A DNA stretch of 53,374 bases from Pseudobacter sp. (GTDB taxonomy: Bacteria; Bacteroidota; Bacteroidia; Chitinophagales; Chitinophagaceae): positions 1-53,374 of the forward strand of contig JAFIGX010000023.1 of the NCBI GenBank assembly GCA_017849455.1. Reading direction: 5' to 3'. This document shows positions 34,510 through 42,738 of this stretch, in pieces. The number at the start of each line of letters is the position of its first letter. The stretch's first letter is position 1. The translations under genes were made by a program, and so were the position numbers. The notes beneath the pieces are model-generated. The model ran no database searches, was not told the origin of the DNA, and worked only from the letters and a program-made list of their open reading frames with translations.

Positions 34510-34517
34510 CAAATTTA
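34510..34517 (-). promoter_or_regulatory. Candidate -7 box of the araC-type gene
   Basis: The minus strand reads TAAATTTG, an exact TAnnTTTG match, ten bases before the ATG at 34500. The TTG of the longer frame is part of the box itself, so ATG initiation with a very short leader is more likely. Confidence 0.45.
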
Positions 34518-34616
34518 CAGTTACAACGCTAAAGTTCCCAATCTGTTCGGTGAGGCAAGGTCATGGGAATGTAAAGAGTTGATAAGCCAAAGGTTGCAAT
34601 GGTAAACCTGTCGACC

Positions 34617-35588
34617 TTAATCAAAACTCTGGTTACTCGAAGTAGCGATCTTCAGCATCCGGTCGAATTGTTCGGGAGTAAGATCATTATAGAAGAAGTA
34701 TACCGGATCGATAGGACGGCCATTCTTATGTACTTCATAATGGCAATGCGGGCCGGTGGATTTACCGGTACTCCCCACCCATCCGATGATCTCTCCACGC
34801 TTGACACGCTGTCCTGGCTTCACTTTCACCCGGAACATGTGTCCGTACAGGGTTTCATAGCCATAGCCATGATTGACCACCACATGGTTCCCATAGCCGT
34901 TGCCCAGGTTGCCGGCAGTTCTTACCACTCCATTGGCTGTGGCATAGATAGGTGTTCCCTGCGGTGCGGAGAAATCGAGACCGGCATGGAATTTCACCGT
35001 TTTATAAACGGGGTCTACCCGGTACCCAAAGCCCGATGCCACCCGTTTCAGATCGGAGTTGCTGACAGGTTGGATGGCGGGTGTGCTGGCCAGCAGCTCT
35101 TCCTTATTATTGATGAATTTGGTGATCTCGTTATACGAAGATTCCTGGTTGGAGATCCGGTTGGTGAGGTTATTGAGGGTTTGAACGATGGAATTTTCCA
35201 GTTGTGAATTGGTGAGGCTCATCACCAGTTGAAGCTCTTTCTGCTGGGCGATCTCAGCAGCCCGTACGCTGTCGGGAATCGGGTTGGCCTCGAAAATGGT
35301 ACGATATACTTCATTGTCGCGTTTTTCCAGCTCCGACATCTGTTGCTGGATCTTTTTAGTCCGTTCTTCCAGCACCATGAACTGCTGTTCAAGCTGTTCA
35401 TTCTCCTGCATCAGTCTTTTTTCATTGGTGGAAGGGAAATACCTGTAGGCAATGGAGACGATGATAATGGCGGTGACGATCGCGGCGGAAATGAATCCCA
35501 ATACACGCAGCAGCTTCACACGCAACGGCGTTTCCAGCTTCTCATAGCGAAGCGTATTGGTATTATAGTAGTACTTGATCTTTTTCAT
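34617..35588 (-). CDS. Membrane-anchored M23 metallopeptidase
   Basis: A 323-residue cell-wall peptidase. A single membrane helix is near residues 31-50, followed by a coiled-coil stretch (LMQENEQLEQQFMVLEERTK and on, about 58-95). The C-terminal M23 (LytM) domain has the zinc ligands in FHAGLDFSAPQ near residue 202 (H and D) and GPHCHYEVH near 282, so the site looks complete. Such proteins cleave peptide cross-links in murein or, with a coiled coil, activate amidases. It stands alone, divergent from alaS. Confidence 0.92.
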   Translation of the reverse strand: MKKIKYYYNTNTLRYEKLETPLRVKLLRVLGFISAAIVTAIIIVSIAYRYFPSTNEKRLMQENEQLEQQFMVLEERTKKIQQQMSELEKRDNEVYRTIFEANPIPDSVRAAEIAQQKELQLVMSLTNSQLENSIVQTLNNLTNRISNQESSYNEITKFINNKEELLASTPAIQPVSNSDLKRVASGFGYRVDPVYKTVKFHAGLDFSAPQGTPIYATANGVVRTAGNLGNGYGNHVVVNHGYGYETLYGHMFRVKVKPGQRVKRGEIIGWVGSTGKSTGPHCHYEVHKNGRPIDPVYFFYNDLTPEQFDRMLKIATSSNQSFD

Positions 35589-35642
35589 CAGGCACCGTGG
35601 TCCATTGGATTTGTTTTCATGTTAAAACAGGTTGAATTGGAT

Positions 35643-35650
35643 TACCTTTG
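35643..35650 (+). promoter_or_regulatory. Candidate -7 box upstream of alaS
   Basis: TACCTTTG matches TAnnTTTG exactly. It would give a leader of about 150 bases before the alaS ATG. A GC-rich hairpin (around 35670-35690) lies in that leader. Confidence 0.3.
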
Positions 35651-35807
35651 CACCACGTTAATCAGAACCCTCCGGCCGCCTTGGGCGGGCGAAGCAAACC
35701 TACACGAAAATGCGGATTTTTTGCTTACTACAAAAATGTTCGCAGGCTCAATCGAAAAATAAACGGGTAGGCGGTGAGGCAAACACTTATCAAAGATTGT
35801 TCCGAAT

Positions 35808-38441
35808 ATGATGACCAGCGCAGCAATACGACAGCATTTCCTGGACTTTTTTAAATCCAGGGGACATACCATCGTCCCCTCAGCACCTATAGTGATCAAG
35901 AATGATCCTACCCTCCTGTTCACCAATGCAGGGATGAACCAGTTCAAGGACTATTTCCTGGGCAATAAAATGGCTCCCCACACAAGGGTGGCCGATACCC
36001 AAAAATGCCTGCGGGTAAGCGGCAAGCACAACGACCTGGAAGAAGTAGGGGTAGATACCTATCACCATACCATGTTTGAAATGCTGGGCAACTGGAGTTT
36101 CGGGGATTACTTTAAACCGGAAGCCATTGCCTGGAGTTGGGAGCTGCTCACCAACGTTTACCAGATACCGAAAGACAGGCTCTATGTGACCGTATTCGAA
36201 GGCGATGCCAAAGAAAAACTTCCCAAAGATGAGGAAGCCATCAGTGAATGGAAGAAATGGATCGCCGAAGACAGGATCCTGCTGGGAAATAAAAAAGATA
36301 ATTTCTGGGAGATGGGCGATACCGGCCCCTGTGGCCCCTGCTCTGAAATACATGTGGACTGCCGTACGGATGAAGAAAGAAAAAAACTCGACGGGAAGTC
36401 TTTGGTCAATAACGACCATCCGCAGGTGATCGAGATCTGGAACAATGTATTCATGCAATTCAACCGCCTGAAAGACGGCAGCCTGGAACCTTTGCCTGCC
36501 AAACATGTAGACACGGGCATGGGATTGGAAAGGCTCGTAAGAGTATTGCAGGGCAAACAATCGAATTACGATACCGACCTTTTTACCGGCACCATTGCAG
36601 TCACTGAAAAAATTACCGGTAAAAAATATGATTCCGGCGATAGCCGGGAGGCCGTTGCCTTCAGGGTCATTGCCGACCATCTTCGAGCCATCAGCTTTAC
36701 GATCGCCGATGGACAACTGCCCTCCAATACCGGCGCCGGTTATGTGATCCGCCGCATCCTTCGCAGGGCCGTCCGTTATTTTTATTCTTATCTCGACTAT
36801 AAACAACCATTGCTTCACCAATTGGTGCCTGTGCTGGCCGAACAATTCAAACCTGTCTTCCCGGAACTGTTCCAGCAGGTGGATTTCGTGGGCAAGGTTG
36901 TCCGGGAAGAAGAAGAAGCCTTCCTGCGCACGCTCGACAAGGGCCTGAAAAAGATCGACGAGATCATCAAGGCCGCAAAAAATAAAACGATCGAGGGCGC
37001 TGCTGCTTTCGAATTGTACGATACATACGGGTTCCCGGTTGACCTTACCCGTTTGATCGCTCATGAGAATGGTCTGTCGGTCGACGAGAAAGGGTTTGAG
37101 AAAGAAATGCAGTCGCAGAAAGACCGCAGTCGCGCCGCCACTGCGCTCGATACGGAAGACTGGGTGCTGCTCAATAAAGGCACCAGGGAAAACAATCATC
37201 CCAAATTCATAGGGTACGATCTGCTGGAGATCCAGACAAAAGTGGCCCGCTATCGCAAGGTAAAAGCAAAAGGGAAAGAATCGTATCAATTGGTATTGGA
37301 CACAACGCCTTTTTATGCGGAGAGCGGTGGACAGGTAGGCGATACGGGCCTCCTGTATTTCGATGGGGAGATCGTACCTGTAACTGATACCAAAAAAGAG
37401 AACGACCTCATCATTCACTTCACCGATAAACTGCCGGTGAATATCACCGCGCCTGTCGATGCAAAAGTGGATATCGACAGGCGCAAACATACCGCTGTTC
37501 ATCACTCGGCCACCCACCTCCTGCATGCGGCCCTCCGCTCGGTACTGGGTACGCATGTGGCGCAAAAAGGTTCATTGGTGAACGACGAATACCTGCGGTT
37601 CGACTTCTCCCATTTCGCCAAAATGACGGAGCAGGAAATTTCAAAGGTCGAAGCGCTTGTGAATGAAAAGATCCGTGAAAATATTCCGGTGGTGATCAGG
37701 GAATTGCCGAAGGAAGAAGCGCTGCAAATGGGAGCCATGGCGCTTTTCGGGGAAAAATATGGGGATGTGGTCCGGGTGGTGATCATCGATCCGGCTTATT
37801 CGGTGGAGCTCTGTGGCGGCACCCATGTAGGCGCAACCGGTGAATTGGGGACCTTCCGCATCCGGCAGGAAACGGCTGTAGCAGCCGGTGTGCGGCGCAT
37901 CGAAGCAGTGAGCGGCCAGGCAGCGCTGAACTATATCGATGAGCAGCTCGGTCAATTGCAGGCCGTTCGTGAAGCATTGAAAAATCCCAAAGAGCTGATG
38001 AAGGCGGTAGAAAATCTGATAACGGAGAGCAATGATCTCAAAAAGAAACTGGACCACCTGGAAAACAGGATGCTGGTTGGTATCCGGAATGAATTGCTGC
38101 AAAAGGATGAGATCATCAACGGGGTCAGTTTTGTGGGAGATATCGTGGAAGTGAGCAATGCCGATGCACTGAAAAAATTATGTTTCGATCTTAAAAACAA
38201 TCTGCACGACCATGTAGCGGTGCTGTGCGCCAATATCGGCGGCAAGCCCTTTGTGGCCATTGGAATTTCGGATACGGTAGTGGCCGCTAAGGGCCTCGAT
38301 GCAGGGAAGATCATCAAAGAGTATGTTGCCCCGCTGATCAAGGGTGGCGGTGGAGGTCAAAAGAACCTGGCTACGGCCGGAGGTCAGGATGCGGGGGGGC
38401 TGAAGGCGGTGATCGAGAAGGTGAAGAGCCTGATTGTCTGA
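35808..38441 (+). CDS. alaS: Alanyl-tRNA synthetase
   Basis: Class II synthetase charging tRNA-Ala, 877 residues, full length. The aminoacylation core begins MMTSAAIRQHFLDFFKSRGH and has the NAGMNQFKDYFLG motif near residue 39. The editing domain metal ligands are HHSATH near residue 565 and CGGTH near 669. A C-Ala domain with a glycine-rich end (KGGGGGQKNLATAGG) closes the protein. The stop codon and last two codons (ATT-GTC-TGA) coincide with the start of a dispersed inverted repeat. An ATG three bases after the first is an equal start choice. Confidence 0.97.
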   Translation: MMTSAAIRQHFLDFFKSRGHTIVPSAPIVIKNDPTLLFTNAGMNQFKDYFLGNKMAPHTRVADTQKCLRVSGKHNDLEEVGVDTYHHTMFEMLGNWSFGDYFKPEAIAWSWELLTNVYQIPKDRLYVTVFEGDAKEKLPKDEEAISEWKKWIAEDRILLGNKKDNFWEMGDTGPCGPCSEIHVDCRTDEERKKLDGKSLVNNDHPQVIEIWNNVFMQFNRLKDGSLEPLPAKHVDTGMGLERLVRVLQGKQSNYDTDLFTGTIAVTEKITGKKYDSGDSREAVAFRVIADHLRAISFTIADGQLPSNTGAGYVIRRILRRAVRYFYSYLDYKQPLLHQLVPVLAEQFKPVFPELFQQVDFVGKVVREEEEAFLRTLDKGLKKIDEIIKAAKNKTIEGAAAFELYDTYGFPVDLTRLIAHENGLSVDEKGFEKEMQSQKDRSRAATALDTEDWVLLNKGTRENNHPKFIGYDLLEIQTKVARYRKVKAKGKESYQLVLDTTPFYAESGGQVGDTGLLYFDGEIVPVTDTKKENDLIIHFTDKLPVNITAPVDAKVDIDRRKHTAVHHSATHLLHAALRSVLGTHVAQKGSLVNDEYLRFDFSHFAKMTEQEISKVEALVNEKIRENIPVVIRELPKEEALQMGAMALFGEKYGDVVRVVIIDPAYSVELCGGTHVGATGELGTFRIRQETAVAAGVRRIEAVSGQAALNYIDEQLGQLQAVREALKNPKELMKAVENLITESNDLKKKLDHLENRMLVGIRNELLQKDEIINGVSFVGDIVEVSNADALKKLCFDLKNNLHDHVAVLCANIGGKPFVAIGISDTVVAAKGLDAGKIIKEYVAPLIKGGGGGQKNLATAGGQDAGGLKAVIEKVKSLIV

Positions 38442-38695
38442 ACGGGGTTTTGTGGGATGGATGGGATAGGTGGGATGGAAAGCAGGATTGTTAAAATGAA
38501 TTTAAAAAATTAAAATCGAATAAATGAAGAAGCCTGCTTGATTGCAGGCTTCTTCGTTCGGGCCACCCCTCCCATCATATCATTCTGTTTCTTCTTCAAT
38601 CATTTAGCTTATCTAATCTGTCCCCTATTTAATATTTTACGAACCCCTGATCCCACTCATCCCATCCATCCCACAAATCCCAGTTCAGACAATTG
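38432..38695. repeat. Inverted repeat overlapping the alaS stop codon
   Basis: The left arm (38432-38478) and right arm (about 38651-38695) match as reverse complements with a few differences (shared core TTTGTGGGATGGATGGGAT). Both open with ATTGTCTGAAC, the same string that opens the repeat at 58. The alaS TGA (38439-38441) is inside the left arm. A perfect 12-bp hairpin lies between the arms. It may terminate alaS transcription and belongs to the same family as 58-226. Confidence 0.8.
38526..38555. terminator. Perfect 12-bp hairpin between alaS and the PDZ gene
   Basis: GAAGAAGCCTGC (38526-38537) pairs exactly with 38544-38555 around TTGATT. It lacks a T-run on the right. On the other strand it is followed by AT-rich sequence. 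It sits inside the larger inverted repeat. Confidence 0.6.
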
Positions 38696-38704
38696 GACGA
38701 ATTT

Positions 38705-38744
38705 TTTCGTATTTCAATTATTTCCCTATATTTGATATACGAAA
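38705..38744 (+). promoter_or_regulatory. Promoter of the PDZ gene, flanked by an inverted repeat
   Basis: TATATTTG at 38727-38734 is an exact TAnnTTTG match, 46 bases before the ATG. TTTCGTAT (38705-38712) and ATACGAAA (38737-38744) are reverse complements that bracket the box, so a regulator bound there would cover the promoter. Confidence 0.5.
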
Positions 38745-38779
38745 CTTGACGTAGTTACTCATTTTAAAAATTTAGCTCC

Positions 38780-39757
38780 ATGAAGAAATATTCCCTGGCT
38801 GTTGCCGCTTTTACAGCCGCTGCCCTTTTCACAGGCTCTGTTACCCTGGCCCAGGACGCCAAAGAAAAGAAGGAGAAAGACGAAAAAGATAAACTCGGCC
38901 AGTACGACGAGATCATTATCAGGAAAAAATCTGATAAAGACGATAAGGTGACCATCGAGATCAAAAACGGTGAGGTCTTTGTTAATGGTAAACCCTTAGA
39001 TGATTACGACAACGACAACCTGAGCATTCGCAAAAACAAAACGCTCCATTTTGGCGTTGCTTCACCGTTCAGGGGAGGGTCTGGCCAGATGAATTACAGT
39101 GAAGAAAGAGCTTTCCTGGGTGTAACCACTGAAGATGCCCCGGGCGGCGCCAGGATCACTGCCATTACAAAAAACAGTGCCGCTGAAAAATATGGCCTGA
39201 AAAGAGGTGATATCATCACAAAGATCGATAAGGAAAAGATCAGCGAGCAGGAGGATGTTTCCAAAGTGATCCGCTCCCATAAACCCGACGACAAAGTGGA
39301 CATCACCATTCAGCGCGATGGTAAAGAACAAACCATCAGCGCTACCCTGGGCAAAACAAAATCCTCCTACTCTATAAACGGGACCGGCCAGTTTTATACG
39401 CCTGAGTTAGATATTGAGCCTTTCCGCAATTTCAACTTTGATCTCAGGGACAATGGTCTTACCTATAATTATTTTGGCAAAGGCCGACTGGGGATCAAAG
39501 CCCAGGATACTGAAGATGGCAAAGGCGTGAAGGTTTTGAATGTAACAGGCGATTCACCTGCAGCTAAAGCCGGTATCAAAGAGAATGATATCATCACTGA
39601 ATTCAATGGAAAGACAGTGAATGGCGCCGATGAACTGGCGAAGGTTGCTATGGAGGCCAGGGAGAAACCATCGGTAAATGTTAAATTATTACGTGATGGG
39701 AAGTCTCAAACAGTTGAAATAAAAACCCCGAAGAAACTGAAGACAGCCAACCTGTAA
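38780..39757 (+). CDS. Secreted protein with two PDZ domains
   Basis: A 325-residue exported protein. The signal peptide (MKKYSLAVAAFTAAALFTGS, ending LAQ) is followed by a very charged K/E/D stretch (about 26-60). PDZ 1 covers about 110-195 (FLGVTTEDAPGGARIT, GLKRGDIITKI) and PDZ 2 about 230-315 (GRLGIKAQDTEDGKG, GIKENDIITEFNGKTV). The arrangement resembles the PDZ half of DegP/HtrA proteases, but no serine protease domain is present. It may act as a periplasmic adaptor or chaperone-like protein. It stands alone between a repeat and a strong terminator. Confidence 0.85.
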   Translation: MKKYSLAVAAFTAAALFTGSVTLAQDAKEKKEKDEKDKLGQYDEIIIRKKSDKDDKVTIEIKNGEVFVNGKPLDDYDNDNLSIRKNKTLHFGVASPFRGGSGQMNYSEERAFLGVTTEDAPGGARITAITKNSAAEKYGLKRGDIITKIDKEKISEQEDVSKVIRSHKPDDKVDITIQRDGKEQTISATLGKTKSSYSINGTGQFYTPELDIEPFRNFNFDLRDNGLTYNYFGKGRLGIKAQDTEDGKGVKVLNVTGDSPAAKAGIKENDIITEFNGKTVNGADELAKVAMEAREKPSVNVKLLRDGKSQTVEIKTPKKLKTANL

Positions 39758-39866
39758 AGCATAGCCATCGAAAAATGATCGCCAATACCCTTATGGCAGA
39801 GATAGATCACTCCTGAGTGAAAGCTGCCATAACCGTATATCTTTGCTGACTGGATTCGAAAATGAC

Positions 39867-39892
39867 AGGGCCCCGGCGAATGCCGGGGCCCT
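39867..39892 (+). terminator. Strong GC-rich terminator after the PDZ gene
   Basis: AGGGCCCCGGC (39867-39877) pairs perfectly with 39882-39892 around GAAT and is followed by CTCGATTT. The stem is the most GC-rich in this gap. It separates the PDZ gene from gatB. Confidence 0.8.
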
Positions 39893-39948
39893 CTCGATTT
39901 CATACCGGTATGACTTCCTTTAGTTATCGAAATCCGGCCTGAATGCGG

Positions 39949-39956
39949 TATTTTTG
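39949..39956 (+). promoter_or_regulatory. Candidate -7 box of gatB
   Basis: TATTTTTG is an exact TAnnTTTG match, 27 bases before the gatB ATG. A T-rich stretch further upstream (near 39918) is a weak -33 candidate. Confidence 0.45.
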
Positions 39957-39982
39957 TAAACTTTGAATGAATCCGGCTATCG

Positions 39983-41434
39983 ATGGCAGTCAATTATGAT
40001 GAATACGAGATAGTAGTGGGCCTTGAAGTGCATGCCCAGTTGCTTACTGAAAGCAAATTGTTTTGTGGCGACAGCGCCGGCTATGGCGGTGAGCCCAATA
40101 CGCATATCAGTCCCATCACCATGGGCCATCCCGGCACGCTCCCCCGGCTCAATAAGCGGGCTGTGGAATATGCCATCAGGATGGGGCTCGCCTGTAACTG
40201 CACCATCACACGCCACAATTATTTCGCCCGTAAAAACTATTTCTATCCCGACCTTCCGAAAGGATACCAGTTGTCGCAGCATACTACCCCTATTTGTGCC
40301 GGCGGTTATGTTACCATCAAAGTTGGCGAGATAGAAAAGCCCATCCATCTCAACCGGATCCATCTCGAAGAAGATGCCGGTAAGAGCCTTCATGATGTAG
40401 ACCCAGAAAATACCTGCGTGGATTATAACCGTGCCGGTGTACCATTGATCGAGATCGTAACGGAGCCGGTCATACGTAGCGGAGATGAAGCTTATGCCTA
40501 CCTCACCGAATTGAGAAAGATACTCCGTTACCTGGGCATCTGCGATGGCAATATGGAAGAAGGTAGTATGCGATGCGATGCGAATGTGTCTGTCCGCAAA
40601 AAAAGCGATACACGACTGGGCACCAAAGTGGAAGTCAAGAACCTCAATTCGATCCGTAATGTGAAAAGGGCCATCGAGTTTGAGGCCAGGCGAATGATCG
40701 ACCTGGTGGAAAGCGGGGAAAGCATCATTCAGCAAACCCGGAGCTTCGATGCCGGCAATGGCACCACGTTTGCCCTTCGCACCAAGGAAGAAGCAAATGA
40801 TTACCGTTATTTTGCCGACCCCGACCTCACCCCTTTCCGCGTTACCGATGAAATGCTGGATTCCATCCGGGCAACGGTCCCGGCGCTCCCGGAAGAACGC
40901 ATTGCGAAATACACCACTGAATTACAATTGCCCGATTACGATGCCAGGGTTATCTGTGATGAGAAAGAATTATCGGATTATTTCGATGTGCTCACACAGC
41001 ATACCAATAATTATAAAGCTGCTGCCAACTGGATCTTAGGCCCGGTGAAATCATGGCTGAACGATAACAACACATCGATAACCGCTTTCCCGCTGGCTCC
41101 TGCGTCCATTGCAGCATTGATCGCACTGATCGACGGCGGTCACCTCAACTTCTCAACAGCCTCCACCCGTGTATTCCTGGCAATGATACAGTCGCCATCC
41201 CAACAACCACTGGCCCTGGCCCGCGAGCTGAACCTGCTCCAGGATTCCGATGCCGGCAACGTGGCTGCCTGGATCGACCAGGTGCTGAACAATATGCCTG
41301 ATAAGGTGGCGGAATACCGGAAAGGAAAAAAAGGATTGATGGGGCTATTCGTTGGAGAGGTGAAAAAAATATCCAAAGGCAAAGCAGACCCTCGTTTAAC
41401 AAATGATATTTTATTAAAAAAATTGCAGGAGTAA
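39983..41434 (+). CDS. gatB: Aspartyl/glutamyl-tRNA amidotransferase subunit B
   Basis: Subunit B of the GatCAB complex, which amidates Glu-tRNA-Gln and Asp-tRNA-Asn. The 483-residue length is normal. The N-terminal cradle has YEIVVGLEVHAQLLTESKLF near residue 9, the family block RKNYFYPDLPKGYQLSQ near 85 and IHLEEDAGKSLHD near 124. A C-terminal YqeY-like tRNA-binding tail (VAEYRKGKKGLMGLFVGEV near 446) is complete. The partner gatA and gatC genes are not in the window. Confidence 0.96.
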   Translation: MAVNYDEYEIVVGLEVHAQLLTESKLFCGDSAGYGGEPNTHISPITMGHPGTLPRLNKRAVEYAIRMGLACNCTITRHNYFARKNYFYPDLPKGYQLSQHTTPICAGGYVTIKVGEIEKPIHLNRIHLEEDAGKSLHDVDPENTCVDYNRAGVPLIEIVTEPVIRSGDEAYAYLTELRKILRYLGICDGNMEEGSMRCDANVSVRKKSDTRLGTKVEVKNLNSIRNVKRAIEFEARRMIDLVESGESIIQQTRSFDAGNGTTFALRTKEEANDYRYFADPDLTPFRVTDEMLDSIRATVPALPEERIAKYTTELQLPDYDARVICDEKELSDYFDVLTQHTNNYKAAANWILGPVKSWLNDNNTSITAFPLAPASIAALIALIDGGHLNFSTASTRVFLAMIQSPSQQPLALARELNLLQDSDAGNVAAWIDQVLNNMPDKVAEYRKGKKGLMGLFVGEVKKISKGKADPRLTNDILLKKLQE

Positions 41435-41470
41435 CCAGACCCTCAACTACGCTGCTACAAAAACCGGAAA

Positions 41471-42688
41471 ATGAAACAAACATTGTATTGGATGATGCTG
41501 GTAGGCATGAGTATGCTGGCAGCCTGTTCAGAGAAATCGAAAAGATCACTGGAAGTAAACGGAACGATCACCCATGCAGACGAGGTGGCTGCTCTCTATC
41601 CCAAAGCCGTGAACAACGGGAATATCACGCTGCTACTATATGAAGTGCCTTTCGGCGGCGAATTACCACCGGCCCAGTTGGATTCGGTGACCATCCCTGC
41701 TTCTCAAAAAACATTCACCTTGAAAGCAAAGATGGCCAACCCTGGTTTGTACAACGTGCTTGTGCAAAACGGCCCGATGCTACCATTGGTGAATGATGCC
41801 TCTTCTATTACGCTCGATATCGACCTGGCGACCAAAGAAAAATTCTATACCGTTAAAGGTTCTTCCGCCAGTGAACAGTTGCGCGATTTTATTTTCACGT
41901 ATTCCGATCGCCGGCTCACCATCGAGCAACTGGGAGCCGCAGCCGACAGCCTGAAACGCAGTGGCGCAGCAGATTCCGTGGTACTCGTCGCTGCTCATAA
42001 AAAAGATGCCGCGATCAGTAAACTGAACTCCTGGCTCAAAAAATCACTGGCCACTATCGATCAGCCGATCGTTGCTACTTTTGCCCTGGGTCGCTCCGCC
42101 CAAACACTGGAACAGGGCGAGTTCGAAACAGAGCTTGGCAAGCTCACCCAAAGATTCCCCGATGACGCCAACATTACCGACCTGAAAAAAAGATATGAGC
42201 TTTATAAAGCACAGAAAGCGGAAATGGAAAAGCAGCAACAGGCTGCTGCGGAAAGGGCCGCTGCCAATTCATGGGTCGGTAAGAAAGCACCGGAGCTGGT
42301 ATTGCCTGATGCGAACGGAAAGAATATATCTCTGGCATCCTTCAAAGGAAAATATGTACTGGTGGATTTCTGGGCCAGTTGGTGTGGCCCCTGCCGCGCA
42401 GAAAATCCCCATGTTGTAGCTGCCTACAACCGTTTCAAGAATAAAAATTTCACCATCCTTGGCGTATCGCTCGATCAGAAGAAAGAAGACTGGCTGAAAG
42501 CTGTCGAGAAAGACGGCCTCACCTGGACGCATGTGAGTGATCTTGCTTTCTGGAAAAGCAAGGCAGTGGATATTTTCAAGTTTGAAGGCATTCCGTTTAA
42601 TGTGTTGGTCGATCCGCAGGGAAAAATCATTGGAGAGGGGTTGAGGGGAGATGCGTTGGAGAAGAAGTTGGGGGAGGTGTTGGAGTGA
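41471..42688 (+). CDS. TlpA-like thiol-disulfide lipoprotein with DUF4369-type N-terminus
   Basis: A 405-residue exported lipoprotein; the lipobox is LAAC near residue 18. The N-terminal ~110 residues match the DUF4369-type beta domain common in Bacteroidota (NGNITLLLYEVPFGGELPP and LDSVTIPASQKTFTLKAKMA). The C-terminal thioredoxin-like domain (about 273-405) has VDFWASWCGPCRAENPH with the CGPC active site near residue 305. It would reduce or exchange disulfides in the periplasm. It starts 36 bp after gatB. The IS256 element lies about 50 bp after its stop. Confidence 0.9.
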   Translation: MKQTLYWMMLVGMSMLAACSEKSKRSLEVNGTITHADEVAALYPKAVNNGNITLLLYEVPFGGELPPAQLDSVTIPASQKTFTLKAKMANPGLYNVLVQNGPMLPLVNDASSITLDIDLATKEKFYTVKGSSASEQLRDFIFTYSDRRLTIEQLGAAADSLKRSGAADSVVLVAAHKKDAAISKLNSWLKKSLATIDQPIVATFALGRSAQTLEQGEFETELGKLTQRFPDDANITDLKKRYELYKAQKAEMEKQQQAAAERAAANSWVGKKAPELVLPDANGKNISLASFKGKYVLVDFWASWCGPCRAENPHVVAAYNRFKNKNFTILGVSLDQKKEDWLKAVEKDGLTWTHVSDLAFWKSKAVDIFKFEGIPFNVLVDPQGKIIGEGLRGDALEKKLGEVLE

Positions 42689-42738
42689 GGGGATCATTAA
42701 TAGCTCTTTACGACAGAAATATTAGAGAGTATTACAAA

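Noticed and set aside
35880..37565. 561-codon open frame on the minus strand inside alaS
   Set aside because: It is opposite an obvious full-length alanyl-tRNA synthetase; its translation shows no domain and is a codon-bias shadow.
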